A DNA stretch of 64,000 bases from Mycobacterium sp. ST-F2 (GCF_001905655.1 NZ_JMHT01000002.1:1-64000); one strand, 5' to 3'. Counted from the stretch's first letter, positions 8,533-17,374 are shown. Notes: generated by a model not told the origin, from the letters alone. Made by a program: numbers and translations.

Positions 8533-10056
8533 TCACTCCCTGGGGAAGCGGTCCCGGATGGAGGTGGCGACCGTGGTGGCGTGTTCGGATGCCTTTGGCC
8601 CGCACGCCACCACGTCGGAGATGACGTTGGATATCGCCGCAGAAGCGCGAGCGCATTGACCGCCCGGTTCGTCGGATGTCTTTACCGCCAAGGTCCAGAT
8701 ATGGTGGTCCTCGGTGAGGTCTCCGACGGTAATACGTTGTGCACCAACGGGAACGGTGGACTTCTTACAGGCGTCCCATTGCGTCCTGATCGGTTCGAAG
8801 AATTCGGAGGCCTGAAGCGGAGTCGCGAATTCGATGACGCTTTCGTCGATCCGGGTCTGCGATGTCGTGTCGACCATCTCGCGGCCGGACCGTCGCAGGA
8901 ATCCGCTGTCGCGACCGGGTTCGTAGGTCGTCGGGTTCACTGCGTCGGCGCAGGACGGGGCTCTGGGCGCCGAATCACGGTGCGGCTGTTGTGTGTACTC
9001 CTTCGCCACCGTCAACGCGGGCATCTGGGTCAGGCGCTTGATGTCGTCGAGGCTCAGAAGCTGACCGACCACCGCGTCGCCCTTGACCGTCTGCACGAAC
9101 TCCGGGCATGGCCAGTAGTCGCGGACATTTGCCCCGGTGCCCATCTCTCGGGGATTGCCTTTGATGTTGCGCAACATGATGCGGTGTGACGCATCGGCGG
9201 TCACGATGACGGTGAATCCGAATTCGGGTTTCCAGTTCGCCGGCATCAGGACCCAGCGATCATCGCGCACAGCGATGGTCCGAAAACACTCATAGCGGTA
9301 GGTCGGCTGTTGCTGCGCATCGCGGGTGGGCAAGGGGCGTACTTTGATCAGTTCGGGTGGCAGGTCGAGTTGATCTTGCGTGTCGAGAATGACGGTGCTG
9401 TTGGTCGCCCACAGGCCGGCAGCCGCGTTGGTGCCTTCTACCTTGCCGGCTTTCTCGGCGAACACGTTGGTGACCCAGAACAGGGCCAGTATCAACACAA
9501 TTGCGTTGATGGCGAGCAGTACCTGACCGACTCGGGTTGGTGGCAGGACGGACTGCGACGGGTCGTCGCACGCGCGTCGCATCCATTCACCCACCAGCAG
9601 CAGCGCGGCGCCGAGCGCGAGCGCGCCGGGCGTCTGCCAGCCCTGGTCGTCGTGATACGAGTCGGGTGACCACACCCCACGGACGGCGCGCAATAGCGCG
9701 GCGGCGCCGAGGATCATCACCAGGAGCGCCGTGCGCCGCAGAGTGACGACATATCTGCCGCGGCGGACAAGACTGCGGAACATCAGACACAGGGCGAGGA
9801 CCGTGGCGCACACAAGCGCCGCGGACAATGCGATGACGAACAACACGCCGGCGCTCTGCGCCACATAGTCATTCGTCGTGTATCCGACGACGTCGGTGGA
9901 CACCCCGAGGTACGTCATCTTCGCGTTGGTCGAGACCCGGCCGAAGTAGTAGCAGAGTGCCGTGATCGCCGAAAGTGGTGCGGCGACAACGCCAACCACG
10001 CCGAGCCACGATTGCAGATGTGGCGACACGGTGCGTGACTCGTCGGCGGGCTCCAT
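8533..10056 (-). CDS. membrane protein with extracytoplasmic PknH-like sensor domain
   Basis: A 507-residue protein. The N-terminal 210 residues hold about five membrane helices (SWLGVVGVVAAPLSAITALCYYF, then VLFVIALSAALVCATVLALC and others). The C-terminal third resembles the PknH_C sensor domain of mycobacterial Ser/Thr kinases and lipoproteins: an SCADAVNPTTYEP opening, an EFFEPIRTQWDACK segment and paired Cys near the end (GGQCARA and VVACG). There is no kinase domain. The start ATG overlaps the stop of the upstream lipoprotein gene (10054-10058), so the two are co-translated. A cell-envelope ligand sensor or scaffold is plausible. Confidence 0.75.
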   Translation of the reverse strand: MEPADESRTVSPHLQSWLGVVGVVAAPLSAITALCYYFGRVSTNAKMTYLGVSTDVVGYTTNDYVAQSAGVLFVIALSAALVCATVLALCLMFRSLVRRGRYVVTLRRTALLVMILGAAALLRAVRGVWSPDSYHDDQGWQTPGALALGAALLLVGEWMRRACDDPSQSVLPPTRVGQVLLAINAIVLILALFWVTNVFAEKAGKVEGTNAAAGLWATNSTVILDTQDQLDLPPELIKVRPLPTRDAQQQPTYRYECFRTIAVRDDRWVLMPANWKPEFGFTVIVTADASHRIMLRNIKGNPREMGTGANVRDYWPCPEFVQTVKGDAVVGQLLSLDDIKRLTQMPALTVAKEYTQQPHRDSAPRAPSCADAVNPTTYEPGRDSGFLRRSGREMVDTTSQTRIDESVIEFATPLQASEFFEPIRTQWDACKKSTVPVGAQRITVGDLTEDHHIWTLAVKTSDEPGGQCARASAAISNVISDVVACGPKASEHATTVATSIRDRFPRE

Positions 10057-10397
10057 CAGGGTGTGGGCTGCGGCGAACTGGTGGGCGGGTGTGGCCCGCT
10101 CGGTGTGGTGGTCGTGGTGGTCGTTGTCTGGGTGGTCGTCGGCGCGCTGGTGAATGTTGTCGATGTCGGGATCGGGCCCGATGTGGTCGGCGGCGGGGAG
10201 TAGGTGACCATCGTGGTTGTGGTGGTCGTTGCCTGCGTCGACTGGTGGGTCGGCGTCGGCAGTGTCGTGGTTTCGATCGATGATGTGGGCGGTGGGTCAT
10301 TGACGGCCGTCTGGGTACATGCCGCGAGGACCGACATCGACGCGATGACGGCACAACCGCGGGTTACCCGGGGTGCGTCATTGCGTCGTTTACGCAT
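10056..10397 (-). CDS. Thr/Pro-rich lipoprotein
   Basis: A 113-residue secreted lipoprotein. A basic N-terminus (MRKRR) leads into a short hydrophobic stretch and a lipobox, LAAC, with the modified Cys at residue 27. The rest is almost entirely Thr, Pro and Ser with runs of up to eight Thr. Such mucin-like tails are typical targets of mycobacterial O-mannosylation and act as surface linkers. The ATG at 10397 is chosen because it puts the signal peptide at the N-terminus; longer in-frame starts add 16 unrelated residues. It is coupled to the PknH-sensor-like protein by a 4-bp overlap. Confidence 0.7.
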   Translation of the reverse strand: MRKRRNDAPRVTRGCAVIASMSVLAACTQTAVNDPPPTSSIETTTLPTPTHQSTQATTTTTTMVTYSPPPTTSGPIPTSTTFTSAPTTTQTTTTTTTTPSGPHPPTSSPQPTP

Positions 10398-10437
10398 GGG
10401 TAAAGGATGGCACTGCCGGAGTGCGGATTTCGCGGAA

Positions 10438-11361
10438 TCACACATTCCAGCTGTCAGGCCTGCGGCCGTCGACGTCGGTGAATCTGTACTCGCGGGCCAG
10501 GTCTGCTGACGTCACCGAACGCTGGTTCCAGCGCGTCTTGTCCGGGTCCGCAGCGAGGGCCGCCACGGCCCGCCCGAGATAGCGGGGCGATTCCGACGAT
10601 GCGAAGGCCTCTGGCGCGGTGGGTAATCCGCCGGGTCTGTTCGGCTGCAGTGCGTCGCGCCAGGTGTCTTCGGTGACGCCCCAGTTGTCGAACATCATCT
10701 CTGAGCGCAGCCAGCCCGGGGTGATGGCCACCGCGGTGCCGCCGTGGCCGGCGAGCTCATGTCCCTGCGAGAACGCCAGCCGGTTCACGGCAACCTTCAC
10801 CAGGTCGTAGAACACCGAGATGCGGTACCGATCAGCGTTGAAATGTGTTGTGCCGTCGGTGACCTCGACGAGCAGGCCGCCCGGCTTCTCGACGAGCAGC
10901 GGCAGCAGATGGTGCGACGTGATCAGGTGCGTCTCGATGCCGAGGCGCACGATCCGCAGTCCGCGATCCAGGTCATGCTCCCAGATGGGTGTGTTCCATT
11001 CGGGCGGTGCACCTTTAAGCTTCTCCGCACCCCAGATGTCGTTCACCAGGACGTCGATGGTGCCGTAATCGTCGCGCAACCGGTCGGCCAGGCGCTGGAC
11101 CTGATGCGAGTCCAGGTGGTCGACCGGAATCGCGACGCCGACGCCGCCCAAACGCGTGACCAACTCGGCGGTTTCCTCGATGGTCTCGGGCCGGTCGTAG
11201 TCGGACGTCATGCCGCCGCGGCGGCTACTGCGACCGGTGCAGATGACCGTCGCCCCCGCCTCGCCCAGCGCGGCGGCGATGCCGCGGCCGCCACCACGCG
11301 TCGCGCCGGCCACTACCGCGACCGTGCCGCGTAACGCGTCCTGGTCGGGGAACCAGTCCAT
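10438..11361 (-). CDS. SDR-family oxidoreductase
   Basis: A 307-residue short-chain dehydrogenase. The Rossmann start AVVAGATRGGGRGIAAALGEAGA carries the glycine-rich NAD(P) motif, followed by DVLVNDIWG in the NNAG position and an altered active site (SVFYDLVKVAVNRLA) with Tyr and Lys at the expected spacing. It is longer at the C-terminus than classical SDRs. The ATG at 11361 is chosen over an upstream in-frame start that would reach into the ohrR promoter. It is divergent from ohrR with an 82-bp gap. The substrate is unknown. Confidence 0.8.
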   Translation of the reverse strand: MDWFPDQDALRGTVAVVAGATRGGGRGIAAALGEAGATVICTGRSSRRGGMTSDYDRPETIEETAELVTRLGGVGVAIPVDHLDSHQVQRLADRLRDDYGTIDVLVNDIWGAEKLKGAPPEWNTPIWEHDLDRGLRIVRLGIETHLITSHHLLPLLVEKPGGLLVEVTDGTTHFNADRYRISVFYDLVKVAVNRLAFSQGHELAGHGGTAVAITPGWLRSEMMFDNWGVTEDTWRDALQPNRPGGLPTAPEAFASSESPRYLGRAVAALAADPDKTRWNQRSVTSADLAREYRFTDVDGRRPDSWNV

Positions 11362-11406
11362 AGGTCGAGCATGGCACACCGCACCCGGGTGCTGTCGAAC
11401 ACAATG

Positions 11407-11418
11407 GTTGTGCACAAC
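11407..11418. promoter_or_regulatory. perfect 12-bp palindrome upstream of ohrR, likely OhrR operator
   Basis: The sequence GTTGTGCACAAC is its own reverse complement and lies 26 bp before the ohrR GTG, between divergent SDR and ohrR genes. An adjoining ACAA-N5-TTGT pair (11414-11426) extends the symmetry. OhrR proteins bind AT-rich inverted repeats near their own start, so autoregulation and control of ohr is the natural reading. The same 12-mer recurs at 36797-36808 upstream of an Lrp gene. Confidence 0.5.
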
Positions 11419-11443
11419 TGAATTGTGGGCTACAGTTCTTCAC

Positions 11444-11875
11444 GTGGACGCACTCACCTTGGATCGCCAGCTCTGCTTCGCTCTGTACTCGGCGTCGCGG
11501 GCCATGACGGCGGCCTACCGGCCGATCCTGTCCGAGCTGAACCTCACCTACCCGCAGTACCTGGTGCTGCTGGTGTTGTGGGAAGAGGATCGGGTCACGG
11601 TCGGGCGTCTGGGCGAGCGGCTGCAGCTGGATTCGGGGACTCTCTCACCGCTACTGAAACGGTTGGAGGCCAATGGATTCATCCGTCGTGAACGGTCGCT
11701 GCAGGACGAGCGTCAGGTCGAGGTGACCCTCACCTCGCCCGGCCGCAAGCTCGAAGGGAAGGCCCAGTGCATTCCCCAGAAGCTGGGCGCCCGGATGGGC
11801 ATCAGCGAGCGGGATGCGGCAGACCTGCGCGATGCGATTCACAGATTGACCGATGCGCTCACCGCATCGCACTGA
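11444..11875 (+). CDS. ohrR: OhrR, MarR-family organic peroxide sensor/repressor
   Basis: A 143-residue winged-helix repressor. The N-terminal LDRQLCFALYSASR holds the single reactive Cys that OhrR uses to sense organic hydroperoxides. The DNA-binding part has VGRLGERLQLDSGTLSPLLKRLEANGFI and the wing RERSLQDERQVEV. The GTG at 11444 puts the Cys near residue 10 as in the family. It is followed 51 bp later by ohr, the standard target gene, so peroxide oxidation of the Cys would release repression of both. Confidence 0.9.
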   Translation: MDALTLDRQLCFALYSASRAMTAAYRPILSELNLTYPQYLVLLVLWEEDRVTVGRLGERLQLDSGTLSPLLKRLEANGFIRRERSLQDERQVEVTLTSPGRKLEGKAQCIPQKLGARMGISERDAADLRDAIHRLTDALTASH

Positions 11876-11926
11876 TTTACCGACGCAACCCGCGTCACCG
11901 GCAACAATCACAACAAGGAGATCGAC

Positions 11927-12349
11927 ATGAAGACCCTGTACACCGCAGAAGCCCTGGCCACCGGCGAAGGTCGCGACGGCCACGGCCGCACCTCCGACGG
12001 CAAGCTGGACCTGGACTTGGCCATCCCGAAGGAGATGGGTGGCAGCGGCAACGGCACCAACCCCGAGCAGCTGTTCGCCATCGGCTACGCGGCCTGCTAC
12101 CACTCGGCGCTGCGTCTGGTCGCTCGTGAGGCCAAGGCCGACGTCACCGATTCGGCTGTGGGAGCTCGGGTTTCGCTGGGCCAGCTGGACAACGGCGGAT
12201 TCGGTCTGGCGGTCGAGCTCGAGATCACCTTGCCCAACCTGGAGCACGACGCCGCTCAGGAGCTGGCGGACAAGGCTCACCTGGTGTGCCCCTACTCCAA
12301 CGCGACCCGCGGCAACATCGACGTAAAGATCACCGTCACCGACGACTGA
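11927..12349 (+). CDS. ohr: Ohr, organic hydroperoxide resistance peroxidase
   Basis: A 140-residue OsmC/Ohr-family thiol peroxidase that reduces fatty-acid and peroxynitrite-derived hydroperoxides in the cytosol. The two catalytic cysteines are in the family motifs YAACYHSAL and LVCPYSNATRG. An AAGGAG ribosome site precedes the ATG. It lies directly after ohrR on the same strand and is followed by a hairpin with a T-tract at 12367-12400, so ohrR-ohr is a self-contained unit. Confidence 0.95.
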   Translation: MKTLYTAEALATGEGRDGHGRTSDGKLDLDLAIPKEMGGSGNGTNPEQLFAIGYAACYHSALRLVAREAKADVTDSAVGARVSLGQLDNGGFGLAVELEITLPNLEHDAAQELADKAHLVCPYSNATRGNIDVKITVTDD

Positions 12350-12366
12350 AATCGCGCCGCCGACTG

Positions 12367-12400
12367 GCCACTTGTGACGAATTTGCGTGTCATAAGTGGC
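12367..12400 (+). terminator. Rho-independent-like terminator after ohr
   Basis: GCCACTTGTGAC and GTCATAAGTGGC pair over 12 positions with one G-T wobble around a 10-base loop, and TTTT follows directly. It ends 10 bp before the convergent iunH stop, so it may serve the ohr transcript. Confidence 0.6.
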
Positions 12401-12409
12401 TTTTCGGCA

Positions 12410-13495
12410 CTACAGGGTGGACGCGAAAGCCCCGACCCGCTCGATGAACCGGTCGAAGAACGCCACCGGGTCGACCTCGACACCGATGTGGGCATTGGGT
12501 TGACGCCGCCAATGCCCGCGCCAGTCGGCCACTGTCATGCCGCGGGTCAGTGTGCCGAGCAGCTCTACGTCGACCGTCGCCTGCTGGTACCGGACGATGC
12601 CCGGGTCCAGCGCAACGGCCGCCGCGAGCGGATCATGCAGGTGCGCCAGGTAGCCCTCGCCCTGGTCGTAGTGGAACTCGAAGTAGAACCGCATGGCGTC
12701 TTCCAGGACCCGGATCAGCGCGTTGGACGACGTGGACCGGGTACCGCGATGGTCCAGCACGCTCATCGGCGATGACGGCCCGCCTGCCGCGGTCGCCAGC
12801 CGGCTCAGCAGCGACGGCGTCATAGCGATGTTCTCGGTCAGGTTGAGCCCCAGCACAATTGGCAGGTGCGTCGGATCTTCCAGGCCCCATGCCGCGCCCC
12901 ACACCGCGAACACCTCGGCAGCGGCCTCCGGGTCGACACTGATGTTCCACTCGGACACCGGCGTGGTGTTGCCCCGGTAGTCGAAGGCCCCGCCCATGAT
13001 CACCAGCCGCCGCAGCAGCCGGGGGAGTGACGGTTCCAGCCGCAGCGCCAGTGCGAAGTTGGTCAGCGGACCGGTGACCAGACCGATCAACTCACCGGGA
13101 TATTCGCGCGCGGCCTGGATCCACGCCTCGGCGGCGTCGTACTCGGTGAGCACACCGCCGGTGTCGGAGTCGGCGCGCGGCTCGGGCAGTTCGGCGTACC
13201 CGAGCCCCCGCGGACCGTGGGTGTCCTCGGCGGTCCGCAACGGCGCGACGAGCGGGACGCTCGAGCCCCGGGATACCGGGATCGGCCCGACCCCGCACAA
13301 CTGCAGCAACCCCAGGTTGTTGACGCACACCTGGTCGACGGGGACGTTGCCCGCGGTCGAGGCGATGCCCACCAACTCGGCATCGGCGCTGGCCAGCAGA
13401 TAGGCGAGCGCCATCGCGTCATCGACGCCGGTGTCGACATCAGCAAAAACCGGCTGCACCCTGGCCTGGCCGGTGGGAAGTAAGCCCCCAGTCAC
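12410..13495 (-). CDS. iunH: inosine-uridine preferring nucleoside hydrolase
   Basis: A 361-residue nucleoside hydrolase (IUNH family), which cleaves the N-glycosidic bond of ribonucleosides for purine and pyrimidine salvage. The calcium-binding DVDTGVDDAMAL motif is at residues about 19-30, with GPLTNFALAL and VIMGGAF further on as in the family. The neighbouring acrA1-like and htdY genes mirror the M. tuberculosis order Rv3393-Rv3391-Rv3389c, supporting orthology to Rv3393. The acrA1-like gene lies 24 bp upstream on the same strand, so co-transcription is likely. Confidence 0.88.
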   Translation of the reverse strand: MTGGLLPTGQARVQPVFADVDTGVDDAMALAYLLASADAELVGIASTAGNVPVDQVCVNNLGLLQLCGVGPIPVSRGSSVPLVAPLRTAEDTHGPRGLGYAELPEPRADSDTGGVLTEYDAAEAWIQAAREYPGELIGLVTGPLTNFALALRLEPSLPRLLRRLVIMGGAFDYRGNTTPVSEWNISVDPEAAAEVFAVWGAAWGLEDPTHLPIVLGLNLTENIAMTPSLLSRLATAAGGPSSPMSVLDHRGTRSTSSNALIRVLEDAMRFYFEFHYDQGEGYLAHLHDPLAAAVALDPGIVRYQQATVDVELLGTLTRGMTVADWRGHWRRQPNAHIGVEVDPVAFFDRFIERVGAFASTL

Positions 13496-13519
13496 GTCGC
13501 CAACGATAGGTCCGGCCGT

Positions 13520-15541
13520 TTACCAATGCACGCCGGGGATCAGCCGCACCGCGGTCTTGACCGGGCGGGGCACCCGGACCTTGCTGACCGCGAGAGGCCG
13601 CTTGGGTCGGCGCGGACTGCGCGGACGCTCGGAAGTCGACGCCGGCGGCGGGGTTTCGGTGACACCGCGCGCCGCTGCCGAATCCGGGTAGCCCAGGTAC
13701 AGCTGGTGCAGGACCCGGCGAGACAGCTTGGGGGTCAGGTAATTTCCGATATCACCCAGCGTGCCCAGCGGGGTGTCGATGCGGGCCGGCTTCTCGACCA
13801 GGCCACGCACCACCATCGCCGCGGCGTGCTCGGCGGTGATCGGCGGCATGGGGTTCAGCCGCTTCGACGGCGCGATCATCGGGGTCTCCACCAACGGCAT
13901 GTGGATGTTGGTGAACGTGATGTGGTCCGAAAGGGTCTCGGTGCCAACCACTTCCGAGAACGCGTCCAGCGCCGCCTTGCTCGGCAGGTAGGCGCTGTAC
14001 TTCGGGCTGTTGGCCTGCACCCCGGCACTCGACACGTTGACCACGTGACCGAACCGGCGTTCGCGCCAGTGCGGCAGCAGCGCCAGCGTCATCCGCACCG
14101 CGCCGAAGTAGTTGACCGCCATCACGCGTTCGTAGTCGTGGAACCGATCGGTCGAGTTGACCACCGAACGGCGGATCGAGCGGCCGGCGTTGTTCACCAG
14201 GTAGTCGACGTGGTCGAACTGGCCCAGGATGTCCTTCACGGTGTGCTCCACTGAGTTGCCGTCGGCCACATCGCAGGTGAAAGCGTATGCCTCGCCGCCG
14301 AATTCGCGGATTTCCGTCACGAGTTCGTCGAGGGCATCGGCGCTACGGGCCAGGGCGAACACCCGTCCACCGCGTTCGGCGACGGCGATGGCGGAGGCCC
14401 GGCCGATGCCACTCGAGGCGCCCGTGATGATGACGTTGCGGCCGACCAGCGGGCCGCGGGGGTCGTCGCGGCGGGCCCGGTCGGGGTCCAGGTGCTCGGC
14501 CCAGTAGCGCCACAGTTTCGGTGCGTACGAGGCGAATTCGGGAAGCACGATGCCGGTGCCCTGCAGTGCCGCGACGGTGTTCTCCGAGGAGAACGACGGC
14601 GCCAGGTCGACGACGTCGAGCACCTCGCCGGGGATACCCAGCTGAGTGGCCGCCATATTGCGGAGAATCTTGGCCCGCCCGGTGGCCTTGAGCACCGGAG
14701 CGGCGGTGGCTCCAGGCAGAGTGCCACGCAGTGGCGGCAACCCGGCCTCACGCGCGACACCGCGGTAGATGTCTTTGAGTCCAATGGGATTCGGAGACGT
14801 CACATGGAACGTCTGACCGTCGCGGCCATCGGCGTGCATGAGATGGACGACGGCTTCAACAACATAGTCCACCGGCACGATGTTGGTGCGGCCGGTATCG
14901 GGCACCAGCATCGGCGTGATCTTGGGCAGCGCCGCCAGCCGGGACAGCACCCCGAAGAAGTAGTACGGCCCGTCGACCTTGTCCATCTCGCCGGTCCGGG
15001 AGTCGCCGACCACGACAGCCGGCCGGTAGATCCGGTGCCGCACGCCCGGGGTGGCGCGCACCAGCTGCTCGGCTTCGAACTTGGTCTGGTGGTACGGCGT
15101 GGGCAGCTCCTGAGAGACGTCGAAGTCGTCCTCGGTGAAGATGCCCCGATAGTTGCCCGCCACCGCGATCGATGACACGTGGTGCAGCGTCGCGCCGAGG
15201 CTGCGGGTCAGCTCGATCACCGCGCGGGTGCCCTCGACGTTGGCGGCTCGCTGGGTGGCGGCGTCGACGGTCATGTCATAGATGGCGGCGCAGTGCACCA
15301 CATGGTCGACTGGACCGAGATCGGCCAGGTCGGCCAGGCCCAGACCCGCGGATGTGAGGTCGCCGACCAGGGGTTTTGCCCGGTCACCCCATTCCGCGGC
15401 CAGTTCTTCGAAGCGGGCCAACGAGGCCCGACGGACGAGAACGAAAACTTCGGCGTCGTCGTGCTGAGCCAGAATCCGGCTGACGACGCGGCGGCCAATA
15501 AACCCGGTACCGCCGGTAACGACATATCGCATGCGAGTCAT
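13520..15541 (-). CDS. acrA1: two-domain fatty acyl-CoA reductase-like SDR (AcrA1-like)
   Basis: A 673-residue fusion of two short-chain dehydrogenase domains. Residues 1-about 370 are an extended SDR of the thioester-reductase/NAD_binding_4 type (VVTGGTGFIGRRVVSRIL at the start). Residues about 385-640 are a classical SDR with IITGASSGIGRASAI, NNAG and a YLPSK active site. This layout is that of mycobacterial acyl-CoA reductases such as Rv3391, which convert acyl-CoA to aldehyde or alcohol. The ATG at 15541 follows a GAGAGG ribosome site; an ATG nine bases later is a possible alternative. It is divergent from htdY with an 79-bp promoter region. Confidence 0.75.
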   Translation of the reverse strand: MTRMRYVVTGGTGFIGRRVVSRILAQHDDAEVFVLVRRASLARFEELAAEWGDRAKPLVGDLTSAGLGLADLADLGPVDHVVHCAAIYDMTVDAATQRAANVEGTRAVIELTRSLGATLHHVSSIAVAGNYRGIFTEDDFDVSQELPTPYHQTKFEAEQLVRATPGVRHRIYRPAVVVGDSRTGEMDKVDGPYYFFGVLSRLAALPKITPMLVPDTGRTNIVPVDYVVEAVVHLMHADGRDGQTFHVTSPNPIGLKDIYRGVAREAGLPPLRGTLPGATAAPVLKATGRAKILRNMAATQLGIPGEVLDVVDLAPSFSSENTVAALQGTGIVLPEFASYAPKLWRYWAEHLDPDRARRDDPRGPLVGRNVIITGASSGIGRASAIAVAERGGRVFALARSADALDELVTEIREFGGEAYAFTCDVADGNSVEHTVKDILGQFDHVDYLVNNAGRSIRRSVVNSTDRFHDYERVMAVNYFGAVRMTLALLPHWRERRFGHVVNVSSAGVQANSPKYSAYLPSKAALDAFSEVVGTETLSDHITFTNIHMPLVETPMIAPSKRLNPMPPITAEHAAAMVVRGLVEKPARIDTPLGTLGDIGNYLTPKLSRRVLHQLYLGYPDSAAARGVTETPPPASTSERPRSPRRPKRPLAVSKVRVPRPVKTAVRLIPGVHW

Positions 15542-15620
15542 CGTGAACCTCTCGCGGGCCGAGGTCAATAGCGCGTAAGGTCCGGATTTGTCACACCCAC
15601 CTCTGAGGGAGAACCGCCGA

Positions 15621-16487
15621 ATGCCGATCAACCCCAATGCCATCGGAGCCAAGACCACACCGCAGCCCTTCGAGTGGACGGAACGCGACACCCTGCTCTA
15701 CGCACTCGGAGTGGGTTGCGGGACGAAGGATTTGGCGTTCACCACGGAGAACAGCCACGACATCGATCAGCAGGTGCTGCCCACGTATGCGGTGATCTGC
15801 TGCCCGGCGTGGGGCGCGGTCGGTGAGGTCGGCAGCTTCAATTTCGGCAAACTGCTGCACGGCAGCCAGCAGATTCGGTTGCACGCGCCGTTGCCGCCCT
15901 CGGGCCGCTTGAACGTCAGCTCCGAGGTGGTCGACATCCAGGACAAGGGTGAGGGCAAGAACGCCATCCTCACGTTCAAGGGCACCGCCACCGACGACGA
16001 CGGCAACGTGCTCGCCGAGTCCTGGTCGACCGCGGTGATCCGCGGCGAGGGTGGCTTCGGCGGTCAGCCCGGGGAGCGGGCGGCGGCTCCGGAGATTCCC
16101 GATCGCCCGGCCGACGCTGTTGTCGCACTCCCGACGACCGAGGACCAGCCGCTGATCTACCGGCTGTCCGGAGACCGCAATCCGCTGCACAGCGACCCGT
16201 GGTTCGCGCAGACCCTCGCCGGATTCCCGAAGCCGATCCTGCACGGCCTGTGCACCTACGGTGTGGCCGGCCGGGTGCTGGTCGCCGAGCTCGGCGGCGG
16301 TGACGCGTCGAAGATCAAGGCTGTCGGGGCCCGCTTCACCTCACCGGTGTTCCCGGGCGAAACACTGACCACGTCGGTGTGGCGCACCGAGCCAGGGCAC
16401 GCGGTGTTCCGCACCGAAGCCGCCGGGCCCGACGGTAGCAACGCCCGCCTGGTCCTCGAAGATGGGACCGCGGAGTACGGCGACTGA
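15621..16487 (+). CDS. htdY: HtdY-like MaoC-family 3-hydroxyacyl-thioester dehydratase
   Basis: A 288-residue double-hotdog (R)-hydratase. The N-terminal half is the degenerate hotdog. The C-terminal half carries the hydratase-2 motif SGDRNPLHSDPWFAQTLAGF with catalytic Asp and His, followed by HGLCTYG. Such enzymes hydrate 2-enoyl-CoA or dehydrate 3-hydroxyacyl thioesters in fatty-acid or sterol side-chain metabolism. Length and neighbours match Rv3389c. The ATG at 15621 follows GAGGGAG. Divergent transcription from the acyl-CoA reductase suggests a shared lipid role. Confidence 0.85.
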   Translation: MPINPNAIGAKTTPQPFEWTERDTLLYALGVGCGTKDLAFTTENSHDIDQQVLPTYAVICCPAWGAVGEVGSFNFGKLLHGSQQIRLHAPLPPSGRLNVSSEVVDIQDKGEGKNAILTFKGTATDDDGNVLAESWSTAVIRGEGGFGGQPGERAAAPEIPDRPADAVVALPTTEDQPLIYRLSGDRNPLHSDPWFAQTLAGFPKPILHGLCTYGVAGRVLVAELGGGDASKIKAVGARFTSPVFPGETLTTSVWRTEPGHAVFRTEAAGPDGSNARLVLEDGTAEYGD

Positions 16488-16647
16488 CGGTTGCGGGACG
16501 CGGTTGCCGCATATGCGGCGTAGCGTCATAGGTAGAGCCGCGTCGTATGTTGCTTGGCGGCTCCGCTCGAAGTCATTGGCAGCGTAGGTCTCTTCGTGAT
16601 TCTGCCGGTGGGTGATCGCGGCACCAACCGTAAGGATTTGTCATGGG

Positions 16648-17139
16648 ATGGCGCACCATTCGGCTTCAGCATTCCGGAGCGACCTGATGGTGTACGTCGC
16701 GCAGCGGGTACGCGCAGACAAGCCCGTGCGTCTGTGCCTGGCCGACAAGCTCGGCCGACGGATCGACGGCGCCTGGTGGCCGTACAGCGGAGTACTGGCA
16801 GACGAATTCGCAGGCCTGATGGCGGTTCTGGATGACCGACTCGGAAAGATCGCGGAGGTCGGCATCAACTGGTCACCCCTGCACAATCCGCCGAACCTCA
16901 ATTGGCAAGCGTGGCGTGGTCGCGCGCAGCACATCATGACCGTTGAAGGGTGTGACGCCACCGCGTCAGTGTTGATCGTGCCCAGCACGACCAACAACAC
17001 CCTCGCCGGTATGGTGCTGCGCCGCGCCGCTGGTCAGCCGGTCGATCCACGCCGTGGCGAGGATGCGATGCTGGAGACCGCTGAGGAAATCTTGAAAGCC
17101 GCACGGCGGCAACAAATGTCGGGGAAAGTTCTGGGCTGA
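16648..17139 (+). CDS. DUF5994 family protein, copy 1
   Basis: A 163-residue actinobacterial DUF5994 protein of unknown function. The hallmark GRRIDGAWWPYS lies near residue 37, followed by a helix (LADEFAGLMAVLDDRLGKIAEVGINWS) and a beta-rich end with IVPSTTNNTLAGMVLRRAA. No signal peptide or membrane helix is present. An AGGA at 16633-16636 lies 11 bp before the chosen ATG; later in-frame ATGs such as 16687 are possible. A second copy with the same core lies beyond the cold-shock gene at 17456-17911. Confidence 0.75.
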   Translation: MAHHSASAFRSDLMVYVAQRVRADKPVRLCLADKLGRRIDGAWWPYSGVLADEFAGLMAVLDDRLGKIAEVGINWSPLHNPPNLNWQAWRGRAQHIMTVEGCDATASVLIVPSTTNNTLAGMVLRRAAGQPVDPRRGEDAMLETAEEILKAARRQQMSGKVLG

Positions 17140-17159
17140 CGCGTGGCGCGTCAGCCCAG
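17131..17159. terminator. bidirectional hairpin between DUF5994 and csp
   Basis: CTGGGCTGACGCG pairs perfectly with CGCGTCAGCCCAG around a three-base loop, a 13-bp stem. It contains the stop codon of the upstream plus-strand gene and lies 11 bp from the end of the convergent cold-shock gene, so it can terminate both. Confidence 0.7.
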
Positions 17160-17170
17160 AAATCCCGGGG

Positions 17171-17374
17171 TCAGAGGGCGGTGACGCCTACCGCCTGCGG
17201 GCCTTTGGTGCCCTGGGTGACGTCGAACTTCACCCGCTGGTTCTCCTGCAGCGAGCGAAAGCCGCCGGCCTGGATTTCGTTGTGGTGTACGAAAACATCG
17301 GGTGTGCCGTCATCGGGGACGATGAAGCCGAAGCCTTTTGCGTCGTTGAACCATTTCACGGTTCCTTCGGTCAT
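17171..17374 (-). CDS. CspA-family cold-shock protein
   Basis: A 67-residue single-domain cold-shock OB-fold that binds single-stranded RNA and DNA as a chaperone. Both nucleic-acid motifs are visible: RNP1 as KGFGFI and RNP2 as VFVHH, after the usual TVKWFNDA start. The ATG at 17374 gives the standard length; a 14-residue upstream extension is not family-like. The A/T-rich leader upstream (about 17375-17450) could be a structured 5' UTR, common for csp genes. Confidence 0.92.
   Translation of the reverse strand: MTEGTVKWFNDAKGFGFIVPDDGTPDVFVHHNEIQAGGFRSLQENQRVKFDVTQGTKGPQAVGVTAL

Noticed and set aside
10056..10397. Thr-rich protein as a coding artefact of repetitive DNA
   Set aside because: The signal peptide with a lipobox and the 4-bp overlap with the downstream gene support a real lipoprotein.
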